Assembly: GCA_017883495.1 (NCBI GenBank)
Contig: JADGNL010000016.1
Span: forward strand, 1-23,552
Length of the DNA: 23,552 bases
Origin: Methanomicrobiales archaeon
Lineage (GTDB): Archaea > Halobacteriota > Methanomicrobia > Methanomicrobiales > Methanospirillaceae
Direction of reading: 5' to 3'
Below the pieces are notes generated by a model. The model had not been told where the DNA came from. It saw only the letters and a program-made list of their open reading frames with translations, and made no database searches. Below, piece after piece: positions 6,969 to 13,082 of this stretch; the stretch's first letter is position 1; every line of letters starts with the position of its first letter. The translations under genes were made by a program, and so were the position numbers.

Positions 6969-7517
6969 TTAGCGCCTCCTCTTGCCGAGCGTGCGGTTCA
7001 GCTCGGGGTGATCCGCATTCGTGAACGGGGATCGGCCGTAGTAGGCGATCTGCCCCTCCTCGTCGCGGCGGACCTGGTAGCTCGGGATGTCGACGCGCCT
7101 GCCGCCGATCGCGATGTGGCCGTGGGTGACCAGCTGCCGCGCCTGCTTGGGCGAGCGTGCGAGTCCGAGCCGGTAGACCTGGGTCTGGAGCCGGCGCTCG
7201 AGCGGCTGCTGAATCCTGAGCGAGAGCACGTCGTCGATGTCGGCCTCGCCGCCGAGCAGGCCGACCCGCTGCAGGTGGCCGATCAGGTTCTCCTTCTTTC
7301 GCGCCGCAAGCGTCTCGTTGGTCGCGCCCGACTCGAGCGCAAGGAGCTCGCGAGCGCCCGTGCGGTATTTGCGGAGCGCTGCCTGAGCCTTCCAGACCTC
7401 GCGCTTGTTCCGAAGACCGTACTCGATGACGAGCTTGGTCTCCTCCTCGATCCGCGTCTTCTCGAACGGACGCTTCGGCGTCTCGTACGACTTCTTGTTC
7501 TTACCTGGGTATGCCAT
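6969..7517 (-). CDS. rpsD: Small ribosomal subunit protein S4 (uS4)
   Basis: Primary 16S-binding 30S protein. The 182-residue archaeal S4 starts MAYPGKNKKSYETPKRPFE, carries YGLRNKREVWKAQ, and has the S4 RNA-binding domain near 110-160 (RLQTQVYRLGLARSPKQARQ, then THGHIAIGG). The frame is open upstream to 7568, but ATG 7517 is chosen because the family begins there and the longer form would overlap S13. The gap from the S13 stop is 16 bases with only a weak GGGG-type ribosome-binding site. Confidence 0.96.
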   Translation of the reverse strand: MAYPGKNKKSYETPKRPFEKTRIEEETKLVIEYGLRNKREVWKAQAALRKYRTGARELLALESGATNETLAARKKENLIGHLQRVGLLGGEADIDDVLSLRIQQPLERRLQTQVYRLGLARSPKQARQLVTHGHIAIGGRRVDIPSYQVRRDEEGQIAYYGRSPFTNADHPELNRTLGKRRR

Positions 7518-7533
7518 CAGACGTCTGCCCCGC

Positions 7534-7989
7534 TCAATCCTTCTTTCTCCGCACGCCGACGGTCGCACCCGTGCGCCCGGTCGACTTGGTCCGCTGGCCT
7601 CGCACCTTCTGCCCGGTCTCGTGCCGGATGCCGCGGTAGCAGCGGATCTTCCGAAGCAGGTTGATGTCCTCGTCGTGGGTGATCGCGAGGTCGGTGCCGA
7701 AGATGTGCCGGGACTCGCCCGTGTATACGTCCTTGGTCCGGTTCAGCATCCAGGTCGGGACCGCCGTAGCGTAACCGCCGACGGACTCGCGCAGCCGCTC
7801 GATCGAGTCGTCGTCGAGCTTGCCCATCGTCTCCCGTCCGCCCACGTTCGCACGCCGGGCGATGATGTCGGACGCATGGCGGCCGACGCCGGGTATGCCG
7901 GTCAGTGCAACCCGGACCGACTTGGTGCCGTCGAGGTCGGTGTTGCTGATCCGGACGAAGTATTTGATCTCCTCTTCTTCGTTTGCCAT
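7534..7989 (-). CDS. rpsM: Small ribosomal subunit protein S13 (uS13)
   Basis: 30S head protein contacting the P-site tRNA and the 50S bridge. The 151-residue archaeal form shows FVRISNTDLDGTKSVRVAL at 10-28, a helix-hairpin-helix GIPGVGRHASDIIARRA, then RCYRGIRHETGQKVRGQRTK and the basic tail GVRRKKD. ATG 7989 follows a strong GAGGAGA ribosome-binding site. It is the first protein gene of this half of the operon, 32 bases downstream of tRNA-Ser, so both may share one promoter. Confidence 0.97.
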   Translation of the reverse strand: MANEEEEIKYFVRISNTDLDGTKSVRVALTGIPGVGRHASDIIARRANVGGRETMGKLDDDSIERLRESVGGYATAVPTWMLNRTKDVYTGESRHIFGTDLAITHDEDINLLRKIRCYRGIRHETGQKVRGQRTKSTGRTGATVGVRRKKD

Positions 7990-8021
7990 GAGGTCTCCTC
8001 GGTATGAGCTGATGCCCGGAG

Positions 8022-8106
8022 CGCTGAGGGAGGGATTTGAACCCTCGAGTCCCAGGGGGACACAGGTTTAGCAAACCTGCGCCATACCAGGCTTGGCTAC
8101 CTCAAC
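8022..8106 (-). tRNA. tRNA-Ser (anticodon GCT)
   Basis: The minus strand forms an 85-base class II tRNA. The acceptor stem is GTTGAGG (8106-8100) with CCTCAGC (8029-8023). Anticodon stem CAGGT/ACCTG encloses TTGCTAA, so the anticodon is GCT. The variable arm has stem GTCCC-CCT-GGGAC, the T arm is GAGGG-TTCAAAT-CCCTC, and the discriminator is G at 8022, as expected for serine. No intron and no encoded CCA. It lies 32 bases upstream of rpsM and could head that transcript. Confidence 0.96.
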
Positions 8107-8133
8107 GGGGAATCTCGCATCCAGTGGACACTC

Positions 8134-8151
8134 GTGACGTCAAAACGTCAC
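8134..8151. repeat. Perfect 7-bp inverted repeat between dys and tRNA-Ser
   Basis: GTGACGT, a four-base CAAA spacer, then ACGTCAC; the left half also contains the palindrome TGACGTCA. It sits in the 100-base spacer between the deoxyhypusine synthase stop and the tRNA-Ser 5' end, about 28 bases upstream of the tRNA. No oligo-T follows on the minus strand, so it looks more like a protein-binding site or processing hairpin than a terminator. Function is unknown. Confidence 0.5.
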
Positions 8152-8206
8152 TCCATGAATGGTGCGGAATAAGGTGTGGGAGCCGAGGGGATAAGGATTG
8201 CGGCCT

Positions 8207-9184
8207 CTACAGGTCGAACCGCTTCCCCTCGCGGGCGATCCCACTCGCGATCAGGGCCGAGGCGGCGATGGGGAGCGCGATGGTCGCGTCGCAGAAGCAC
8301 TGGACGAGGGGACTCGCGACCTGTTCCTTGCCCCAGGAGATGGCCTCCTCGAAGGTGCAGCCCGAGAGACCCCCCCAGTGCGGGGCATCGGTCGTGTACT
8401 GGACCGCGTACGCATGCCCGCCGAGGTTCGCGTCGTGGATCGAGGCGATCACCTGGGTCTGCTGGATGAAGTTCTTGGGCACGCCCCCGCCGATGTAGAC
8501 GACGCCGGTCTTCGTCGACGCCTCGACGATCCGGGTGATCTCGTCGGCGTCGGCGAGCTGATCCACGTCGACCACGACCCCGTTGCGCCGCGCGATCACG
8601 AGCCCGATCCCGATCGAGGAATCGGCGAGCGCGGGAACGAAGACCGGGACACCCTCCTCGACGCAGGTCGCGAGGAAGGAGCGGCTCCGGGGCGCGGCGG
8701 CCATCACGTGCCGGCCGAAGGCCTCGAGGAAGGCGCGGGACGAACCCCTGAACGGCGCGACGGAGGCGGCGAACGCAGCGATCTGCCGATCGGTGGTCCG
8801 AAACTCCTCCTCGTAGGCGAAGACGTCGTAGATCCGGTCGATGCCGCGGTTGAAGAGGTCGGCGTCGTCGACGTGGTGGTGACCCTGGTAGTGGCAGACT
8901 CCGAGATGCTCGCAGGCGTCGTGGAAGACGTTCGCTCCGGTAGAGACGATCGCGTCGACGTAGTGATGCCGGACGAGGGCGCTGAGCACCTCGCGCATGC
9001 CAGCCGGGATCATCGCGCCCGAGAGCCCCAGCAGGATTGTGCAGTCAGGGTCCTCCAGCATCGCGCGCCAGACACGGACGGACTCGCCGAGCTTGCGTCC
9101 CTGAAAGCCGGTCGAGGCCATGCCCTCGAGCAGTGCCGCGAGGTCGTTCGTCGGCGTGACCGGGACCGTGGGGTGCATCGCCAT
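8207..9184 (-). CDS. dys: Deoxyhypusine synthase (archaeal-type)
   Basis: Transfers the butylamine group of spermidine to a lysine of translation factor aIF5A, the first step of hypusine formation. The 325-residue protein has STGANVFHD at 81-89, HHHVDDADLF near 102-111, IGGGVPKNFIQQ at 231-242 and the catalytic lysine 286 in EEAISWGK. The usual HGSDSG-like segment reads HWGGLSGCT (269-277), a form shared with DHS-like enzymes, so a related polyamine-transfer role is possible. The frame is open to ATG 9256, but a TATA-like TTTAT on the minus strand at 9217-9213 lies about 31 bases ahead of ATG 9184, fitting a nearly leaderless transcript; ATG 9178 is also possible. Confidence 0.88.
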   Translation of the reverse strand: MAMHPTVPVTPTNDLAALLEGMASTGFQGRKLGESVRVWRAMLEDPDCTILLGLSGAMIPAGMREVLSALVRHHYVDAIVSTGANVFHDACEHLGVCHYQGHHHVDDADLFNRGIDRIYDVFAYEEEFRTTDRQIAAFAASVAPFRGSSRAFLEAFGRHVMAAAPRSRSFLATCVEEGVPVFVPALADSSIGIGLVIARRNGVVVDVDQLADADEITRIVEASTKTGVVYIGGGVPKNFIQQTQVIASIHDANLGGHAYAVQYTTDAPHWGGLSGCTFEEAISWGKEQVASPLVQCFCDATIALPIAASALIASGIAREGKRFDL

Positions 9185-9212
9185 AATCGGAGAGTAGTCG
9201 TGCCGGAAGCGG

Positions 9213-9217
9213 ATAAA
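9213..9217 (-). promoter_or_regulatory. TATA-like box for deoxyhypusine synthase
   Basis: TTTAT in CTCTTTATCCG on the minus strand, about 30 bases upstream of ATG 9184. It implies a leaderless or very short-leader mRNA and argues against the longer start at 9256. Inferred from spacing only. Confidence 0.4.
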
Positions 9218-9315
9218 GAGCACGCCCCTGCGACAGTTCTCGTCCGGCGCTATCATTGACAGAGGGAGCGTCCGTTTTCCGTCGTGGACGGCGGTGCGGC
9301 CGGAAGGAGCCGGCG

Positions 9316-9329
9316 CGGCGAAGAAAGAG
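9316..9329 (-). terminator. Pyrimidine-rich end of tRNA-Thr
   Basis: On the minus strand the bases just after the tRNA-Thr discriminator read CTCTCTTTCTTCGC, a T-rich tract of the kind that ends archaeal tRNA transcripts. No hairpin was needed or seen. Confidence 0.35.
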
Positions 9330-9401
9330 AGCCCCAGGCGCGAGTTGAACGCGCGACCTGCTGATTACAAATCAGCCGCTATGCCACTAAGCCACTGGGG
9401 C
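9330..9401 (-). tRNA. tRNA-Thr (anticodon TGT)
   Basis: The minus strand folds as a 72-base cloverleaf. The acceptor stem is GCCCCAG (9401-9395) with CTGGGGC (9337-9331). Anticodon stem GCTGA/TCAGC encloses TTTGTAA, giving TGT. The T arm is GCGCG-TTCAACT-CGCGC and the discriminator is T at 9330, the archaeal norm for threonine. No intron and no encoded CCA. It is a lone tRNA gene between dys and the oppositely oriented ThiN-like gene. Confidence 0.96.
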
Positions 9402-9506
9402 GCGGGAAGAGTATTGGGGCCGTGCCGGCAAAACCCTTTCCGGGGAAGCCGCTTCCCAACCCCCCCCTCAACCGTGCGGAAACGAGAAGGGGCCGGGGGG
9501 CGGATA

Positions 9507-9514
9507 GTATTTAT
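9507..9514 (+). promoter_or_regulatory. TATA-like box ahead of the ThiN-like gene
   Basis: TAGTATTTATGAG is an AT-rich island in a very GC-rich stretch. A start about 25 bases on (near 9535-9540) would give a leader of about 35 bases to ATG 9574 or about 115 bases to GTG 9655. Confidence 0.45.
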
Positions 9515-9545
9515 GAGACTGCCGGGACGACGATCCCGCAGCCCG

Positions 9546-9560
9546 CTCCGCCGGGCGGAG
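9546..9560 (+). promoter_or_regulatory. Hairpin covering a ribosome-binding site
   Basis: CTCCGC, three bases CGG, then GCGGAG form a perfect 6-bp stem. The 3' arm contains the GGAG of GGAGGGG, the best ribosome-binding site for ATG 9574, so folding would hide it. No TPP riboswitch motifs (such as CTGAGA) were found nearby. Confidence 0.4.
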
Positions 9561-9573
9561 GGGAATTCGAACC

Positions 9574-9651
9574 ATGACGCTCACGATGAAGGCCGGACGG
9601 AGCTCCCGGGCACGGAACGCGGCGACCACGCGCATCCGGCAGGAGGCCTGA
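9574..9651 (+). CDS. Possible 25-residue upstream peptide
   Basis: ATG 9574 opens a 25-codon frame (begins MTLTMKAGRSS, ends RIRQEA) closed by TGA 9649-9651. GGAGG at 9557-9561 lies 12 bases ahead, slightly long spacing. It is in the same frame as the ThiN-like CDS whose GTG lies three bases past this stop, and its last codons carry that gene's AGGAGG. It may be a leader peptide coupled to the next gene, an N-terminal part split by a stop, or chance in GC-rich DNA. I do not recognise the peptide. Confidence 0.25.
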   Translation: MTLTMKAGRSSRARNAATTRIRQEA

Positions 9652-9654
9652 GCC

Positions 9655-10170
9655 GTGCACCCTCCCGAGACCCTCACCCGCCTTGACCGGGCTGCGGCCA
9701 GGCTCAGCGGCGTCGATCCACGGTTCGTCGAGCCAGGCCGCTCGAATCTCGCCGAGGCCGCGCCACGTGCCCGCGAACCGGGGGACGTTGCAGCCCTCGA
9801 GGGAGGTCTTGTCGTCGCGGACGGCACGGTCCGTCCGGCGGGCCCGGCCGCGTACGGCGCGGACCCGGCGCTCGCCCGGGCCGTCCTGACCATCGTCCGG
9901 TTCGAGCGCGCACTCCGGGCAGTGGCATCGCTGCGGCCCCTCGATCATCTCGCCCGGCAGCTCGAGTTCCACCTCCGCGAGGTCGCGGTCGTCGACCCGA
10001 AACAAGCGCCTCCCGGCATTCCCTCCATGGACTGGGCGATCGCGCGCGTCTCGGCCGACGGCGTCCCCGACGCGATCCTCGTCGAGGGCGAGGCCCTGCT
10101 GCTCTTCGGCGGCACGGTGGAGGAGGTCGCGGACGAAATCCTTATCCTCTCCTCCCACGCCAGTATATAG
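9655..10170 (+). CDS. ThiN-like domain protein, probably non-catalytic
   Basis: The 171-residue protein looks like a solitary ThiN domain, the fold of archaeal thiamine-phosphate synthase that also serves as the ligand sensor in ThiR-type regulators. Matching features are GRSNLAEAAP at 28-37, EPGDVAALEG at 41-50, then GTVRPAG and a YGADPALARAVL segment near 67-78, RFERALRA at 82-89, and the C-terminal GVPDAILVEG with FGGTVEEVADEIL. Expected glycine- and arginine-rich catalytic stretches seem weakened (LLLFGG where KEPMIRVLG-like sequence is common). No helix-turn-helix is present. Start is GTG 9655, eight bases after AGGAGG. The assignment is by pattern memory only; function unknown. It precedes rps17e by 21 bases. 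Confidence 0.6.
   Translation: MHPPETLTRLDRAAARLSGVDPRFVEPGRSNLAEAAPRAREPGDVAALEGGLVVADGTVRPAGPAAYGADPALARAVLTIVRFERALRAVASLRPLDHLARQLEFHLREVAVVDPKQAPPGIPSMDWAIARVSADGVPDAILVEGEALLLFGGTVEEVADEILILSSHASI
10164..10169 (+). promoter_or_regulatory. TATA box for rps17e
   Basis: TATATA, inside the last codons of the ThiN-like gene, is centred about 26 bases before ATG 10192. This fits an archaeal promoter with a very short leader, although a GGAAGGT ribosome-binding site at 10181-10187 also exists for readthrough transcripts. Confidence 0.55.
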
Positions 10171-10191
10171 GATCACTGCAGGAAGGTACGC

Positions 10192-10383
10192 ATGGGAATC
10201 AAACCGAACTATATCAAGGCCTTCGGCCAGGAGCTCATGGTCCGCTACGGCGACCGGTTCTCCCGCGACTTCGATGAGAACAAGCTGACGGTCGCCGAGT
10301 TGACCGTAATCGATTCAAAACGCGTCAGGAATCGCGTTGCCGGGTATATCACAAGAAAGGTAAATACTCCCCGGCGCGTATAA
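10192..10383 (+). CDS. rps17e: Small ribosomal subunit protein S17e (eS17)
   Basis: Archaeal/eukaryotic-specific 30S protein, here 63 residues. It begins MGIKPNYIKAFGQELM and continues YGDRFSRDFDENKL then the RVRNRVAGYITRK helix, which matches eS17 along its length. GGAAGGT precedes ATG 10192. It stands apart from the main ribosomal operons and leads directly into dapA eight bases later, a pairing I recall from other Methanomicrobiales. Confidence 0.96.
   Translation: MGIKPNYIKAFGQELMVRYGDRFSRDFDENKLTVAELTVIDSKRVRNRVAGYITRKVNTPRRV
10361..10368 (+). promoter_or_regulatory. Candidate TATA box for dapA
   Basis: TAAATACT at the end of rps17e lies about 28 bases before the dapA ATG at 10392. dapA lacks a ribosome-binding site (its ATG follows CCTCTTTT), so a leaderless transcript from here is plausible; TATATC at 10345-10350 is an alternative. 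Confidence 0.4.
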
Positions 10384-10391
10384 CCTCTTTT

Positions 10392-11267
10392 ATGTTTGAG
10401 GGCGTCCTTCCGGCCGTCGTAACTCCATTTCTGTCGGACCAACAGCAGTCCCTCGACCTCGAGGGACTCCGTTCGAACATCGCGGCCCTACTCGCGGCCG
10501 GCGTACACGGGATCGTCCCGACCGGCTCCACGGGCGAATCCGCCACACTCTCGTTCGAGGAGCACGAGAAGGTCGTCGAGGTTGCGGTCGAGGCGGCCGC
10601 CGGCAAAGTCCCGGTCCTCGCCGGCACGGGCTCGAACAATACGGCCGAGGCGCTCCGGTTCACCAGGGCGGCGAAGGAGATCGGCGCGGACGGCGCCCTC
10701 CTGATCTCGCCGTACTACAACAAGCCGAACCGCGCGGGGCTGATCAAGCACTTCACGAAGCTCGCCGACCTCGATATCCCGACCGTGCTCTACAACGTGC
10801 CCGGCCGGACCGGCCAGAACCTCGCGCCCGAGCTCGTCGTCGAGCTCGCTGGACACCCGAACATCGTCGGGATCAAGGAGGCCTCGGGGAACGTCGCGCA
10901 GGTCTCGCAGATCATCGAGGGGACGCTCGACGAGGAGTTCACGGTCATCTCGGGCGATGACAATCTGACCCTGCCGATCCTCGCGCTCGGCGGCGGAGGT
11001 GTCATCTCGGTCGCCGCGAACGTCGAGCCGGCGCGGATGGTCCGGCTCTACGAGGCGTTCAAAGCCGGGGACTGGACGACGGCCCTCGAGCTCCACTACG
11101 AGCTCTCGCCGCTCTTCCGTGCCCTCTTCATAGAGACGAACCCGATCCCGGTCAAGACGGCCGTCGGGCTCCGCGGCATGGCAGCCGGCCCCGTGCGGCT
11201 GCCGCTCGCGGAACTGGATGCGGAGAAGACAGAGATCCTCGCCGAGGTGCTCGGCCGCTATGATTAA
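10392..11267 (+). CDS. dapA: 4-hydroxy-tetrahydrodipicolinate synthase
   Basis: Condenses pyruvate with aspartate semialdehyde, the first committed step of diaminopimelate/lysine synthesis. The 291-residue TIM-barrel protein has PTGSTGESATLS at 43-54, SPYYNKP at 106-112, the catalytic triad element Tyr134 in YNVPGRTG, Arg139, and the Schiff-base lysine 162 in IKEASGN. A glycine-rich GGGGVISVAANV segment lies near 197-210. Start is ATG 10392, probably leaderless. It overlaps dapB by 8 bases, so the two act as one unit. Length matches the family (about 290). Confidence 0.96.
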   Translation: MFEGVLPAVVTPFLSDQQQSLDLEGLRSNIAALLAAGVHGIVPTGSTGESATLSFEEHEKVVEVAVEAAAGKVPVLAGTGSNNTAEALRFTRAAKEIGADGALLISPYYNKPNRAGLIKHFTKLADLDIPTVLYNVPGRTGQNLAPELVVELAGHPNIVGIKEASGNVAQVSQIIEGTLDEEFTVISGDDNLTLPILALGGGGVISVAANVEPARMVRLYEAFKAGDWTTALELHYELSPLFRALFIETNPIPVKTAVGLRGMAAGPVRLPLAELDAEKTEILAEVLGRYD

Positions 11268-12024
11268 GGTCGTCGTCGCGGGCGCGTTCGGCCGGATGGG
11301 CACGACCCTCGCGCGGATGATCGCCGAGTCCGAGACGCTCGAGCTCGTCGGCGGCGTGGACATCCGGGCAGGTACCCAGTTCGGGGCCGATATCGTTGAG
11401 TCCACAGGCCTCGCCGGCCTCCTTGAGGAGCGTCACCCCGACGTCCTGATGGATTTCACGGTCGCGGCGGCAGCCGTCGAGAACATTCGGGTTGCGGCCG
11501 ACCACGGCGTCGCGCTCGTGGTCGGGACCACGGGCTTCTCGGCCGAGCAAACGGCCGCGAACCGGGCCGCGATCGACGAGAAGGTTCCGGCCGTGATCTC
11601 CTCGAACTTCGCGATCGGAGTCAACGTCCTCTGGCAGCTGATCCGCGAGGCCGCGCCGCTCCTCGCCGACTACGACATCGAGGTGATCGAGGCGCACCAC
11701 CGGTACAAGAAGGATGCGCCCTCGGGAACGGCGAAGACGATCCTCGCGATCCTCGACGAGGCGCTCGGCGAGCGCAGGAAGGTCTACGGGCGCGAGGGGA
11801 TGGCCGAACGGGGGAACGAGATCGGCGTCCACGCGATCCGCGGCGGGGACATCATCGGCGACCACGCCGTCCTCTTTGCCGGCAACTACGAGACGATCAC
11901 CCTCTCGCACCGGGCGTACGACCGCGCGGTCCTCGCGACGGGCGCGCTCCGTGCGGCCGAATGGGTCATGGGCAAACCTGCGGGGATCCATACCTTCGCC
12001 GAGGTGCTCGGGCTCGGATCCTGA
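11260..12024 (+). CDS. dapB: 4-hydroxy-tetrahydrodipicolinate reductase
   Basis: NAD(P)H-dependent reductase following DapA in lysine synthesis. The 254-residue protein has the dinucleotide loop VAGAFGRMG at 6-14, DFTVAAAAVEN in the centre, GTTGFS at 89-94 and the signature EAHHRYKKDAPSGTA at 144-158 with the catalytic histidines and lysine. ATG 11260 is chosen because it begins the Rossmann strand MIKVVVAGA; the frame is open upstream only within dapA. The first 8 bases overlap the dapA end. asd, often next in related genomes, is not here; instead a 208-base gap and a nuclease gene follow. Confidence 0.96.
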   Translation: MIKVVVAGAFGRMGTTLARMIAESETLELVGGVDIRAGTQFGADIVESTGLAGLLEERHPDVLMDFTVAAAAVENIRVAADHGVALVVGTTGFSAEQTAANRAAIDEKVPAVISSNFAIGVNVLWQLIREAAPLLADYDIEVIEAHHRYKKDAPSGTAKTILAILDEALGERRKVYGREGMAERGNEIGVHAIRGGDIIGDHAVLFAGNYETITLSHRAYDRAVLATGALRAAEWVMGKPAGIHTFAEVLGLGS

Positions 12025-12030
12025 CGGGCG

Positions 12031-12048
12031 AAGCGAGGAGTATCGCTT
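12031..12048 (+). terminator. Hairpin after dapB
   Basis: AAGCGA, six bases GGAGTA, then TCGCTT form a perfect 6-bp stem six bases after the dapB stop. There is no T-run behind it (GTCTC follows), so it may stabilise the 3' end rather than end transcription by itself. Confidence 0.35.
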
Positions 12049-12232
12049 GTCTCAACGCCTATTTCGTCTCGAAGGGTTGACGGACACTGCCCCGGTTGCG
12101 TAATGGATATTACCGCTACCCGGCCGAACGGACCCCATATCTCGCGGTTGTCGCTGCATGAATGAGGAGACCGCGGCGATCCTCGGGAGTGACAGGTCCG
12201 GGCTGCCGAGATCCTAACAGGGGGGTCCTCGT

Positions 12233-12874
12233 TTGATCCCGATGTCGCAGATCCTGGACTATCGGAACTGCCCGCTCGCCTACAAGGTACGGTATGTGCT
12301 CAAAGTCGAGCCGCCATGTCCGCCGAGTGAAGCGATGAAGCGCGGGTCGCGGGTCCATGCGGCCATTGCCAACGGCAGCGATCTCGCTGATCCGGGAGAG
12401 ATGGCGATGTTCGAGAGGGCCAGGGCATTTTTAAAAACGGCTCCTCCGAACGGGATTTTCGAGACGAGTTACGAGGATACGAACAATCCGGGCTGCCGTA
12501 TCGGCAACCTGCATGGCATTCCGGCAGTGGGAATCTTCGATGTCCACTGGATCCACCCGCCTCTTGGTGTCGATTGGAAAACGGGAAGGTTCAAGCCCCG
12601 CCATACGACGCAGTACGAGATCCAGGCGTATGTCCTGAACGAACTCTATCACCAGACCTACGGTCATCGTCTCGATGCCATGCGGTTCGTTTTTCTTCAG
12701 AACGGCGCAATCTTCGATGCCCGGTGTCTGTCGGAACCGAAGTCGCACGAGGTCGTGGCCGCCGAGATCGACGCGGCCATCGCCGGAATCGCTGCCGGGG
12801 CATTCGAACGAAGGGTCCGCCCGCTCTGCCCCCATTGCGATTGGTGGCCTTATTGCAAATCCGTGGTGCGCTGA
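12233..12874 (+). CDS. RecB/Cas4-like PD-(D/E)XK nuclease with Fe-S cysteines
   Basis: The 213-residue protein is a single PD-(D/E)XK exonuclease domain of the RecB C-terminal/Cas4 type, expected to cut DNA ends with divalent metal. Visible are SQILDYRNCPLAYK (5-18), the motif-I histidine 42 in RGSRVH, Asp103 in GIFD, VDWKTG at 113-118 with Asp114 and Lys116, and QYEIQAY at 127-133. Four cysteines (13, 199, 202, 208) match the iron-sulfur staple of AddB/Cas4-like nucleases. Start is TTG 12233 behind a GGGGGGT tract; ATG 12242 is an alternative. It stands alone with about 208 bases on each side and no CRISPR or helicase partner, so its role (repair, mobile cargo) is open. Confidence 0.85.
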   Translation: MIPMSQILDYRNCPLAYKVRYVLKVEPPCPPSEAMKRGSRVHAAIANGSDLADPGEMAMFERARAFLKTAPPNGIFETSYEDTNNPGCRIGNLHGIPAVGIFDVHWIHPPLGVDWKTGRFKPRHTTQYEIQAYVLNELYHQTYGHRLDAMRFVFLQNGAIFDARCLSEPKSHEVVAAEIDAAIAGIAAGAFERRVRPLCPHCDWWPYCKSVVR

Positions 12875-13072
12875 GTGCCTCTCCAGGACGGGCGGAGCGG
12901 ATTCCCGGGCCGGCCGCTCGAGGCGGCCGCGCTCGTCGCGGCGACGCAAGGCCCAGCCGCGTCCGTGCCACAATCGGGCCGCGACGACGATGTCGTACCA
13001 TGGGTTCTATCGCACGCCGTCCCGGTTACCGTGTATGGAAACTTTTTTCCTGTCCTCAACGCCAGTCAATAG
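12875..13072 (+). CDS. Possible 65-residue ORF after the nuclease
   Basis: GTG 12875 directly follows the nuclease TGA (TGAGTG) and opens 65 codons ending at TAG 13070. GGTG at 12864-12867 could act as a ribosome-binding site. The product (begins MPLQDGRSGFPG) resembles nothing I know, has no clear domain, and GC-rich DNA gives such frames by chance. It also runs across the likely ferredoxin promoter, which counts against it. Confidence 0.15.
   Translation: MPLQDGRSGFPGRPLEAAALVAATQGPAASVPQSGRDDDVVPWVLSHAVPVTVYGNFFPVLNASQ
13039..13048 (+). promoter_or_regulatory. Weak promoter candidate for the ferredoxin gene
   Basis: AAACTTTTTT is an AT-rich island 35-44 bases before ATG 13083. With a start about 25 bases on it would leave a short leader that includes AGGGAG at 13071-13076. 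Not a canonical TATA box. Confidence 0.3.
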
Positions 13073-13082
13073 GGAGAACTCT

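Noticed and set aside
9185..9256. Longer N-terminus for deoxyhypusine synthase starting at ATG 9256
   Set aside because: A TATA-like box lies inside the extension at 9217-9213, and the extra 24 residues do not resemble the family start.
9649..9651. UGA between the 25-codon frame and the ThiN-like frame read as a recoded codon (selenocysteine)
   Set aside because: No selenocysteine insertion structure is visible, the order is not known for this here, and GTG 9655 has its own strong AGGAGG.
9480..9654. TPP riboswitch ahead of the ThiN-like gene
   Set aside because: The conserved CTGAGA and the second conserved TPP block are absent.
12159..12218. 19-codon frame ATG 12159 ahead of the nuclease gene
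   Set aside because: No ribosome-binding site, no recognisable product and too short to separate from chance.
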